A stretch of DNA of 64,000 bases from contig NZ_JBFAHM010000014.1 in the NCBI RefSeq assembly GCF_040654195.1, positions 1 through 64,000 of the forward strand, in the 5' to 3' direction. Source of the DNA: Hamadaea sp013361475 (GTDB taxonomy: Bacteria > Actinomycetota > Actinomycetes > Mycobacteriales > Micromonosporaceae). The first letter of the stretch is position 1, and every line of letters starts with the position of its first letter. The notes beneath the pieces were generated by a model. It ran no database searches. It was given only the letters and a program-made list of their open reading frames with translations, and was not told where the DNA came from. Below, piece by piece: positions 31,683 through 40,089 of the stretch. The translations under genes were made by a program, and so were the position numbers.

Positions 31683-32941
31683 TGCGGATCAGGGAAGTAC
31701 GGATCACCCCGATCGCGTTCCCCGACCCGCCGCTGCTCAACGCGGCCGGCGTCCATCAGCCGTGGGCGCTGCGGACGATCGTGGAGGTCGACTGCGGTGA
31801 CGGCCTGGTCGGGCTGGGCGAGACCTACGGCGACGCCCCGCACCTGACCTTGATGCGGGCGGTCGCGCCGCAGCTGGTGGGGGAGGATCCTTTCGCGACC
31901 ACCAAGATCCAGCGCAAGCTTCAGGCGCTGCTGGGGGAGAAGGACGCCCCGGACCTGCACGGGCTGACGGGCCGGTCGAGTCCGGAGAAGACGGTCTCCC
32001 GCGTGTTCTCGCCGATCGAGGTCGCCTGCCTGGACCTGCAGGGTCAGGCGACGGGTCGGCCGGTGCACGACCTGTTGGGCGGAGCCGTCCGTGACGCGGT
32101 GCCCTTCTCCGCCTACCTGTTCTACAAGTACGCCGCGCACCCCGGTCAGGACGCGGACCCCTTCGGCGAGGCGTTGACGCCGGAGCAGATCGTGGCGCAG
32201 GCCGGCCGCATGATCGAGCAGTACGGGTTTCGCTCGATCAAGCTCAAGGGCGGTGTCTTCCCGCCTGACGAGGAATTACAAGCGATCCGTGCGCTGAACG
32301 AAGCGTTCCCGGGCCATCCACTGCGGATAGACCCGAACGCGGTGTGGAGTGTGGAGACTTCGCAGCGGATCGCCGCCGAGGCGGACGGGCTGCTGGAGTA
32401 CCTGGAGGATCCGACGCCCGGCCGGGCCGGGATGGCCGAGGTCGCGAAGACGGCGACCATGCCGTTGGCGACCAACATGTGCGTCGTCGCCTTCGACCAC
32501 CTGCCCGAGGCGATCGACCTCGGCAGCGTCCAGGTGATCCTCTCCGACCACCATTACTGGGGCGGCCTGCGGCAGTCGGCCCGGCTCGCCGGGATCTGCC
32601 AGACCTGGGGGCTCGGGCTGTCCATGCACTCCAACAGCCACCTCGGGATCAGCCTGGCGGCGATGACCCATCTCGGTGCCGCCGTGCCCGAACTCTCGTA
32701 CGCCGCCGACACGCATACGCCCTGGCAGTTGGGGGTGGACGTGGTGGAGAAGCCGCTGCGTTTCATCGATGGGGCGGTCGCTGTGCCGACCACGCCCGGC
32801 CTCGGCGTCATCCTCGATCGGGACGCGCTCGCCCGGATGCACGAGGACTACCTCCACTGTGGGGTCACCGAACGCGACGACACCACATATATGCAGCAGA
32901 CGTTCCGGCCCGGGTTCCGGAACGAAAGTCCACGATGGTGA
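31682..32941 (+). CDS. gudD: glucarate dehydratase (enolase superfamily)
   Basis: A 419-aa enzyme dehydrating D-glucarate (or a related aldarate) to 5-keto-4-deoxyglucarate. It has SIKLKGG (catalytic Lys), RIDPNAVW, LEDPTPG as metal ligands, ILSDHHYWGG and the catalytic His in MHSNSHLGIS, all typical of GlucD; the N-terminal capping domain has NAAGVHQPWALRTIVEV. AAGGGG before the ATG, which overlaps the kdgD stop. The product is the substrate of kdgD. Confidence 0.92.
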   Translation: MRIREVRITPIAFPDPPLLNAAGVHQPWALRTIVEVDCGDGLVGLGETYGDAPHLTLMRAVAPQLVGEDPFATTKIQRKLQALLGEKDAPDLHGLTGRSSPEKTVSRVFSPIEVACLDLQGQATGRPVHDLLGGAVRDAVPFSAYLFYKYAAHPGQDADPFGEALTPEQIVAQAGRMIEQYGFRSIKLKGGVFPPDEELQAIRALNEAFPGHPLRIDPNAVWSVETSQRIAAEADGLLEYLEDPTPGRAGMAEVAKTATMPLATNMCVVAFDHLPEAIDLGSVQVILSDHHYWGGLRQSARLAGICQTWGLGLSMHSNSHLGISLAAMTHLGAAVPELSYAADTHTPWQLGVDVVEKPLRFIDGAVAVPTTPGLGVILDRDALARMHEDYLHCGVTERDDTTYMQQTFRPGFRNESPRW

Positions 32942-34119
32942 CTACCAGAGTTGAGCCAAGCTCGCGTAGCGAGGATCGCAGTGGATCACCGAAAGCCGGC
33001 ATGGTGAGGCTGAGCGGGCACGCGTACCCCTGGGATGTGAACGGAGATCCCGCCTTCGCGGACCGGGTGCGCGACCACGGCCTGGAGTGGGTGACGCTGG
33101 CCGCGGCCTATCACTCCACGCGGGCCGCGACCCCGCTGCACCCCGGGCATCAGCTGGTGGACGCGCATTCCGCCGCGCTGTATCGGCCGGTGCGGGACGT
33201 CTGGCGGGGACTCGAACCCGTCGGCGCGAGCTGGCTGCCGGAGACCGATCCGTTCGGCCAGGCGACCGAAAGCCTGCGCCGCAAGGGATTGCGGGTGAGC
33301 GCCTGGATCGTGCTCACGCACAACACCCGGCTGGGTCGCGAGCATCCCGAGGTCGCGGTGGTGAACTGCTTCGGCGAGCGGTATCCCTACGCGCTGTGCC
33401 CGGCTCAGGAGGCGGTTCGCGATTATGCGGCGACGCTGGCGGCCGAGGCGGTGCACGACGTCGAGGTCGACGGCGTCTCGCTCGAGGCCTGCGGCCAGCT
33501 CGGCCTGGTCCATCTCAGCCATCACGAGAAGACCGACGACGCCTGGACTCCGCTCGCCCAGCGACTGCTGTCGATCTGTTGCTGCGCCGCCTGCCGGACC
33601 GCCTGGTCCGCGCGAGGTCTCGACCCGATTGAGGTGGTCGCGGGTCTGCGGGCCGCGGTCCGGTCCGGCGACGACCTCCCGCCCGAAACGTCCGCGCTGG
33701 TCCTGGCCGCGCGGCACCAGGCGGCTGATCAGTTGCGCGCGGCCGTTCTCCAGCTTGTACGCGAAAAGCAGCCGACGGCCGAGGTGACCCTCCACGGGCA
33801 CCCCGACCCGTGGGCGACCGGGGCCTCGCCCGGGCTCACGCCGACGGCGGCGGCCGACGTGGCGGCCGTGCTCGTGCCGTGCTGGCCGGTCGCCCCCGGA
33901 AGTTACGACCTCGTCGAGCGCGCCGCCGCGTTCGGTAGTGTGGACGCGTACCTGACGGTCCTCCCGCCGGCAGGTGCCGACGCCGTCGTCGCGCACGGGC
34001 AACGCCTGGTCGCGGCCGGGGCACAGCGGATCAGCCTGTATCACCTGGGGCTGGCCGCGGCCTGGCGGCAACCACTGTTCACGCAGCTCGTCGCTGCCCT
34101 CTCGGGAGGTCGTCCGTGA
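32935..34119 (+). CDS. conserved protein of unknown function in aldarate operon
   Basis: A 394-aa protein not recognised at family level. It has no signal peptide. The pattern of strands and helices (VTLAAAYHS, SAWIVLTHNTRLG, VVNCFGERYPYALCPAQEAV, EVDGVSLEACGQLG, AQRISLYHLGLAAAW) looks like a TIM barrel, possibly glycosidase-like. It contains an unusual Cys cluster, LLSICCCAACRTAW, suggesting metal binding. It is sandwiched with overlaps between gudD and the semialdehyde dehydrogenase gene, so it should serve the same pathway, for instance lactone handling or aldarate release from a conjugate (inference). An alternative start is ATG 33001. Confidence 0.6.
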   Translation: MVTTRVEPSSRSEDRSGSPKAGMVRLSGHAYPWDVNGDPAFADRVRDHGLEWVTLAAAYHSTRAATPLHPGHQLVDAHSAALYRPVRDVWRGLEPVGASWLPETDPFGQATESLRRKGLRVSAWIVLTHNTRLGREHPEVAVVNCFGERYPYALCPAQEAVRDYAATLAAEAVHDVEVDGVSLEACGQLGLVHLSHHEKTDDAWTPLAQRLLSICCCAACRTAWSARGLDPIEVVAGLRAAVRSGDDLPPETSALVLAARHQAADQLRAAVLQLVREKQPTAEVTLHGHPDPWATGASPGLTPTAAADVAAVLVPCWPVAPGSYDLVERAAAFGSVDAYLTVLPPAGADAVVAHGQRLVAAGAQRISLYHLGLAAAWRQPLFTQLVAALSGGRP

Positions 34120-35408
34120 GCCTCGTCTTTCACGTCCCGTCCACCTCGCCCGGTACGCCCGCCCAGCGCCGGGAACTCCTGTATGCCCTCGCCACCGCTC
34201 TCGAAGCGGCGCGCGACGAGGTCGTCAAGGTCGCCGGGGAGGAGACCGGGCTGACCGAGGCCCGGCTCAATGGCGAACTCGACCGGACCTCCGGTCAGCT
34301 GCGCCTGCTCGGCGACTATGTGGCCGACGGGCGGCACCAGTCCAGCCGGGTCTCGCCCGGAGCCGGCCCCGGGGGCGCCGACATCCGGCAGATCGTCGTG
34401 CCGGTCGGCCCGGTGGCCGTCTTTGCCGCCTCCAACTTCCCGCTGGCTTTCGGCGTACTGGGCGGTGACACCGGCTCTGCCCTCGCGGCGGGCTGCCCCG
34501 TGCTCGTCAAGGCGCATCCGGCGCAGCCGCGTACGTCGGAGCTGCTCGCCTCGATCGCCGCGCCGATCCTCGGTGGCGCCTTCGGGATCGTCCACGGCGG
34601 CGCCGACGTCTCGCTCGCGGTCGTACGCCATCCGGAGATCAAGGCCGTGGGCTTCACCGGCTCGCTCGCGGGCGGCCGCGCCCTCATGGACGCCGCCGCC
34701 GCCCGACCCGACCCCATTCCCGTGTACGCCGAAATGGGCTCGATCAACCCGGTCTTCGTCCTGCCCGGGGCGGCTTCCGACCTGGATCGGGCGGCCACGC
34801 TGGCCGCCGCGGTGACCGGATCGTCAGGTCAGCTGTGCACCAAGCCCGGCCTGGTCGTGCTGCCGTCGTCGGCGACCAAGTTCGCCACGGCGCTGGCGGA
34901 GGCGGTCGCCGAGACCCCGGTGCACCGGATGCTGACCGAAGGGATGGCGGCCGCCCACGCGGACTGGATCGGCACCCTGCGTACGTCGGGGCACGCGGTC
35001 TCCCTCGGCTCGGCCTCGCCCGCCGCCGTCGCGACCATCGTCGACGCTGCCGCACTGGGGGAGTCGCTCCTCTCGGAGCATTTCGGGCCGTCTGTCGTGA
35101 TCGTGCTCGCCGACGACTTCACCGCGCTGGCCGCGACGCTCGAAGGACAGCTCACCGCGACCATCCACGCCTCGTTGCCGGAAGACGCCGAAGACGCCCG
35201 CGAACTGCTGCCGGTGCTCGTGCAGAAAGCAGGCCGGGTCGTGTGGAACGGCGTACCCACCGGGGTGGCGGTCGTGGACGCGATGCTGCACGGCGGACCC
35301 TGGCCCGCGACCTCGGCGGCCTGGTCGACGTCGGTCGGCACCGCGGCCGTCGAGCGCTTCCAGCGCCCGGTGGCGCTCCAAGGCGTCCCCACCGACCTCC
35401 TCCCCTAA
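34116..35408 (+). CDS. 2-oxoglutarate semialdehyde dehydrogenase (KGSADH type)
   Basis: A 430-aa aldehyde dehydrogenase, last step of the oxidative uronate route giving 2-oxoglutarate. VFAASNFPLAFGVLGGDTGS is the cofactor/substrate motif, VGFTGSLAGGR is the Rossmann turn, YAEMGSINPVF holds the general base Glu, and Cys241 in SSGQLCTKPG is the nucleophile. It is shorter at the N-terminus than usual (about 480-530 aa) but keeps the catalytic residues. GTG overlaps the previous stop (GTGA). Confidence 0.88.
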   Translation: MSLVFHVPSTSPGTPAQRRELLYALATALEAARDEVVKVAGEETGLTEARLNGELDRTSGQLRLLGDYVADGRHQSSRVSPGAGPGGADIRQIVVPVGPVAVFAASNFPLAFGVLGGDTGSALAAGCPVLVKAHPAQPRTSELLASIAAPILGGAFGIVHGGADVSLAVVRHPEIKAVGFTGSLAGGRALMDAAAARPDPIPVYAEMGSINPVFVLPGAASDLDRAATLAAAVTGSSGQLCTKPGLVVLPSSATKFATALAEAVAETPVHRMLTEGMAAAHADWIGTLRTSGHAVSLGSASPAAVATIVDAAALGESLLSEHFGPSVVIVLADDFTALAATLEGQLTATIHASLPEDAEDARELLPVLVQKAGRVVWNGVPTGVAVVDAMLHGGPWPATSAAWSTSVGTAAVERFQRPVALQGVPTDLLP

Positions 35409-35452
35409 CCGCACCCTCCCCCTTCCCGCGCGTTCTCCCGCCCTCTCTATCC

Positions 35453-35518
35453 CCGTTGATCATGGAGTTAACTGAGGTATCGGCGGCGTGTCGAGGGGGC
35501 AAACTCCATGATCAACGG
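35453..35518. repeat. GATC-ended hairpin, family R3
   Basis: Perfect 17-bp arms: CCGTTGATCATGGAGTT (35453-35469) and its complement (35502-35518), with TCGGCGGCGTGTCG in the loop. Its 160-bp intergenic region between convergent genes holds nothing else. It matches, in reverse orientation, the hairpin at 5908-5971. Confidence 0.85.
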
Positions 35519-35568
35519 CGCACGGCGACGGTCCGGTGCGGCGGGCGGGGTAAGGGCGGTGGGACGGG

Positions 35569-36546
35569 TCAGGCCGCCTTCTTCCGGGTGGTCTTCTTCG
35601 CGGGAGCGTCCTTCTTCGCCGCCGACTTGGTGGCTGATTTGGCGGCGGTCTTCTTCGAGGCCGCCGCCTTCGAGGTGGCCGCCTTCTTCGCGGGCGCCTT
35701 CTTGGCGGTCGACTTGGACGCCGGAGCGGCCTTCTTAGCGGCGGCCGGTGCCTTCTTCGCCGGTCGCCGGCCGCCTTCGCGTGCGGCTTCGACGGAGGCG
35801 GTGAGGACGGCGAGGAGGTCGGCGGACTTCGTCGGCTTCTCGGCCGGCACCTCGAGCGTCTCGCCGTTCAGCTTCGCCTCGACCAGCGCTTGGACCGCCT
35901 CGCGGTACTCGTCTGTGTGCTCGGTCGGATCGAAGTCACCTGCCATGGATTCGACGAGGGCCAGCGCCATCTGCCGCTCCTGCGGCCGGATCTTGGCGTC
36001 CTTGCCTTCGAGGTCGAAGTCCGGCTCGCGTACCTCGTCGGGCCAGAGCATCATGCTCAGCACGATCACGTCGTCGCGTACGCGGAGAGCCGCCAGATGC
36101 TCCTTCTGGCGCAGCGCGATCTTCGCGATCCCCACCCGATCAGCCCGGCCGAGCGCCTCCTTGATCAGCAGGTATGGCTTGAGCGCGGCGGCGCCGTCCG
36201 GGGCCACGTAGTACGCCTTGTCGAACAGGATGGGGTCGACCTGCTCGGACGGCACGAATTCGAGGACGTTGACGGTCTTGGCCGTCGGCACCGGCACCTC
36301 GTCGAGGTCTTCGTCGGTCAGGATCACCATTTCGCCGTCCAGCTCGATGCCCTTGCCGATCTCGGCGTACGGGACCTCCTCGCCGTCGGCCGAGCAGATC
36401 CGCTTCATCTGGATCCGGCCGCCGTCGGCGGCGTGGACCTGGTGGAAGCGGAGGTTCTTCTCCTCGGTGGCGGTGTAGAGCTTCACCGGTACGCCGACCA
36501 GGCCGAGCGAGATCGACCCCTTCCAGATCGCGCGCATGGTCGCCAT
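35569..36546 (-). CDS. ku: Ku protein (non-homologous end joining)
   Basis: A 325-aa bacterial Ku that binds DNA ends and recruits ligase D. MRAIWKGSISLGLVGVPVKL begins the ring domain; IQMKRICSADGEEVPYAEIGKG and QMALALVESMAGDFDP are conserved. The last 75 residues are a Lys/Ala tail of PAKKA/SKK repeats, which in Ku proteins aids DNA binding. ATG 36546 and 36537 are both possible; the first has GGGG upstream. No ligD gene is in the window. Confidence 0.94.
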   Translation of the reverse strand: MATMRAIWKGSISLGLVGVPVKLYTATEEKNLRFHQVHAADGGRIQMKRICSADGEEVPYAEIGKGIELDGEMVILTDEDLDEVPVPTAKTVNVLEFVPSEQVDPILFDKAYYVAPDGAAALKPYLLIKEALGRADRVGIAKIALRQKEHLAALRVRDDVIVLSMMLWPDEVREPDFDLEGKDAKIRPQERQMALALVESMAGDFDPTEHTDEYREAVQALVEAKLNGETLEVPAEKPTKSADLLAVLTASVEAAREGGRRPAKKAPAAAKKAAPASKSTAKKAPAKKAATSKAAASKKTAAKSATKSAAKKDAPAKKTTRKKAA

Positions 36547-36620
36547 GACCCCAGCCTGGCATGCCGAATTTTCCGGCAAGAGGGATTTGTCGGATCTGGT
36601 GCGGAGAGGGAGGATGGAAG

Positions 36621-36693
36621 AGCCGCCTGCGGGACTCGAACCCGCAACCTTCCGATTACAAGTCGGGTGCGCTACCAATTGCGCCAAGGCGGC
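36621..36693 (-). tRNA. tRNA-Thr (anticodon UGU)
   Basis: On the minus strand a 73-nt cloverleaf can be drawn: acceptor GCCGCCT pairing with AGGCGGC, D-arm GCGC...GCGC, anticodon loop CTTGTAA with anticodon TGT, and T-arm GCGGG-TTCGAGT-CCCGC. CCA is not encoded. The 36694-36951 stretch that follows has no gene; it carries the leader of the next ABC gene and a 12-bp direct repeat. Confidence 0.93.
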
Positions 36694-36780
36694 GATGCCG
36701 GACATCGTACCCGGCCGCTGGACGGCGACTGCCGCACGGTCGTCGCGAGCAATCGGACTGCTCCGCGCGAATCGGACACC

Positions 36781-36899
36781 GTATGCCCGGGCGAGTCCCG
36801 CGATGGGTCGCACCAGGTGTCCAGCAGATGATCGTGGACTTGGCAGGCGGCCGGAATACGGTTACCTTGGCTGCCAGACCGGGTGTTGTATGCCCGGGC
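36781..36899. promoter_or_regulatory. direct repeat GTATGCCCGGGC upstream of the ABC ATPase
   Basis: GTATGCCCGGGC occurs at 36781-36792 and 36888-36899, 107 bp apart, with an internal GCCCGGGC palindrome. A possible promoter lies between them (GTGGAC-N17-TACGGT, ending near 36863). The repeat might be a regulator site; the evidence is weak. Confidence 0.3.
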
Positions 36900-36951
36900 C
36901 TTTTACTCGGATCGTCCGGCACGTTCCTGCCGGTGAAAGGAAGCACCCCTT

Positions 36952-38043
<1,092 letters not shown>

Positions 38044-38063
38044 CGTATAGCAAGCAGTGAACA

Positions 38064-38095
38064 GAACGGCCCCGGCGCTCGCGCCGGGGCCGTTC
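38064..38095. terminator. bidirectional terminator between convergent genes
   Basis: GAACGGCCCCGGCGC (38064-38078) pairs with GCGCCGGGGCCGTTC (38081-38095), a GC-rich 14-15 bp stem with a tiny loop. It sits between the ABC ATPase stop and the convergent repeat-protein stop. TCCTGTTCG follows rather than a T-run. Confidence 0.75.
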
Positions 38096-38108
38096 TCCTG
38101 TTCGACGG

Positions 38109-39944
38109 TCAGTCGAGCGGCAGCAGGTTCGCCACCGTGCCGACCAACGGCAGGCTGCGCAGCACACCCGAGGCGACCGGCAGCGAGCCGACGATGGGCA
38201 GGTCGCTCACGACCGGCAGCTGCGACAGCGTACGCCCGAGGGACAGGCCGGGCAGCGCGCCGACGACCGGCAGACCCGACTCGCCGCGCGACGGGAAGTC
38301 CACGTCCTCACCGGCGACCGGGCGGTCGGTCTCGGTGTGCCGGGCCGCGTGCGCCTGCGGAGCCGCCAGGCGGGTGACCGCCGTCGGGGCGGCCGACACG
38401 GGCCGGGCCGTGGTCATGCCCGGTGCCGGGAGGGCGCTCAACGGCTCCGCCTGCGTACCACCGAGGAGACCGCCGGTGACCCCGCCCAGCGGGTTGCCGC
38501 CGAGCGCGCCCAGGGCGTCGCCGCCGGTGACGCCACCCAGGCTGCCCGTGAGCCCACCCAGGATGCCGCCGGAGTCGCCGCCGGTGAGCCCGCCGAGGAC
38601 GCCGTCGGCGCCCCCGCCGAGCAGGTCGCCGACCATCGGCACGCTGCCGACGACCGGGAGGCCGGCGGAGCGGCCGTCGCTGAGCAGGCCGCGGCTCATC
38701 AGCTGGTTGACCACCGGGACGCTGTCGACGCTGGGCAGGCCCTGACCGTTGAGGACGGTGCCGACGACCGGCAGCTTCTGGGCCAGGTTTCCGACCACGA
38801 TGAGCTTGCCGAGCCCTGAGTCGCCGAGGATCGGGCCGACCACCGGCAGGCCGTCCACGACCGGGATGCTCTCCGGAGCGACCATTTTGACGTCGACGTT
38901 CGGGTTGTCGGCGAAGAACAGCGACGGGTCGAGCCCGCCGAGGTCGTCGCCGAGCAGGGCGTCGTCGCCGACCGCCGAGTCGTCGCCGAGGTCCCAGTCC
39001 AGGTCGAACGGGCTGGGCGCCTGGCTGCCGTCCGGGCCGAGGTTGGCCGCGGCCTGCGCGATCATCATCGGCACGAGATCCTGGCCGGCCTGGGTGAGCT
39101 GGTCGGCGATGGCCGGGTCGAGGTCGGCCGGCTTGCCGGTCGAGGTCTGCACGGCCGGGTCGTCGCCGAACTGGGCCGCGTCGAACTGCGACGGGTCGAA
39201 CTGGGCCGGGTCGAACTGCGACGGGTCGAACTGCGACGGGTCGAACTGCGACGGGTCGGACTGGTCGGGGCCGGCTACCGGGGCCTGCCGGGCCGCCTGC
39301 GCGGTGTCGCCGCCGGTCAGCCCGCCGAGCAGGTTGCCGCCGGCGAGCCCGCCGAGGATGCCGCCCGAGTCGCCACCGCCGGTGAGGCCCCCGAGCAGGT
39401 TGCCGCCCGGTGCGGCGTCGCCGCCGGTCAGGCCGCTGGTGAGGCCGCCCCGGGTGAGCCCGTTGACGACGTTCAGCGGACCGCCGGAGCCGGTGAGACC
39501 ACCGAGGATCCCGCCGGCGCCGCCGCTACCGGTGAGGCCGTCGGTCAGGTTCGACAGCCCCGGCAGCCCTTCGGTGCGCTCGGGGAGCATCGCCACGGCC
39601 GGGACCGAGTGGGCCAGGTCGGGCAGACGGCCGCCGAGGAAGATGTCCTGACGCTGCGGAAGGTGTGCGGTGACACCCGTACGCCCGTCGTTCGCCCGCA
39701 GTTGCAGCGGCGTGTTCGCGTCCAGGCCGGCGTCGACGCCGTTGCCCGGCAGATCCACGGAGACTCCGAGGTCCGACAGGCCGTTGGTCGGCGAGAAGAT
39801 GTTGTTCAGGAGTCCGCGCAGGGCCTGGGGGTCGGTCACGGGCGCTGCCGTGGCCTCGTGGGCGTGCGCAGCGGCGCCGCCGAGCAACCAGATACCGCTC
39901 GCGACGCCGACGGTGCCGACGGCGCGGAAGAGCCACTTGTTCAT
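38109..39944 (-). CDS. secreted repeat-rich protein of unknown function
   Basis: About 611 aa, with signal sequence NKWLFRAVGTVGVASGIWLL ending near AAAHAHEA. The mature protein is almost all repeats: LGGLTGG/ILGGLTG blocks, six tandem DPSQF/DPAQF pentapeptides (DNA 39165-39265), an acidic stretch (DLDWDLGDDSAVGDDALLGD), and at least eight LPVVG-type blocks (GLPVVGPILGD, KLPVVGTVLNG, SGLPVVGALPG) to the C-terminus. It lacks a sortase signal. A structural or surface role is likely. ATG 39950 is also possible. It is divergent from the channel gene. Confidence 0.7.
   Translation of the reverse strand: MNKWLFRAVGTVGVASGIWLLGGAAAHAHEATAAPVTDPQALRGLLNNIFSPTNGLSDLGVSVDLPGNGVDAGLDANTPLQLRANDGRTGVTAHLPQRQDIFLGGRLPDLAHSVPAVAMLPERTEGLPGLSNLTDGLTGSGGAGGILGGLTGSGGPLNVVNGLTRGGLTSGLTGGDAAPGGNLLGGLTGGGDSGGILGGLAGGNLLGGLTGGDTAQAARQAPVAGPDQSDPSQFDPSQFDPSQFDPAQFDPSQFDAAQFGDDPAVQTSTGKPADLDPAIADQLTQAGQDLVPMMIAQAAANLGPDGSQAPSPFDLDWDLGDDSAVGDDALLGDDLGGLDPSLFFADNPNVDVKMVAPESIPVVDGLPVVGPILGDSGLGKLIVVGNLAQKLPVVGTVLNGQGLPSVDSVPVVNQLMSRGLLSDGRSAGLPVVGSVPMVGDLLGGGADGVLGGLTGGDSGGILGGLTGSLGGVTGGDALGALGGNPLGGVTGGLLGGTQAEPLSALPAPGMTTARPVSAAPTAVTRLAAPQAHAARHTETDRPVAGEDVDFPSRGESGLPVVGALPGLSLGRTLSQLPVVSDLPIVGSLPVASGVLRSLPLVGTVANLLPLD
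39165..39265. repeat. 15-bp tandem repeat encoding (D-P-S/A-Q-F)n
   Basis: TCGAACTGCGACGGG and close variants repeat head to tail about six times within the secreted repeat protein gene. The unit is a multiple of three, so copy changes keep the frame; it is a likely site of length variation. Confidence 0.8.
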
Positions 39945-40089
39945 GTCCATCCATTCGTTGCTGACCGGTGCACCGAAGCACGTCCGTGTGCAGTCGTCCG
40001 ACAAAATCAACGACCAAGTCGGGCAAATCGTTCTGCACGGGCACGTAACACCCGACGGAGGCTTGTGCCGCAACCCCTACGATGCGGGC

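Noticed and set aside
39165..39265. CRISPR array
   Set aside because: The repeats are contiguous 15-bp coding units without spacers.
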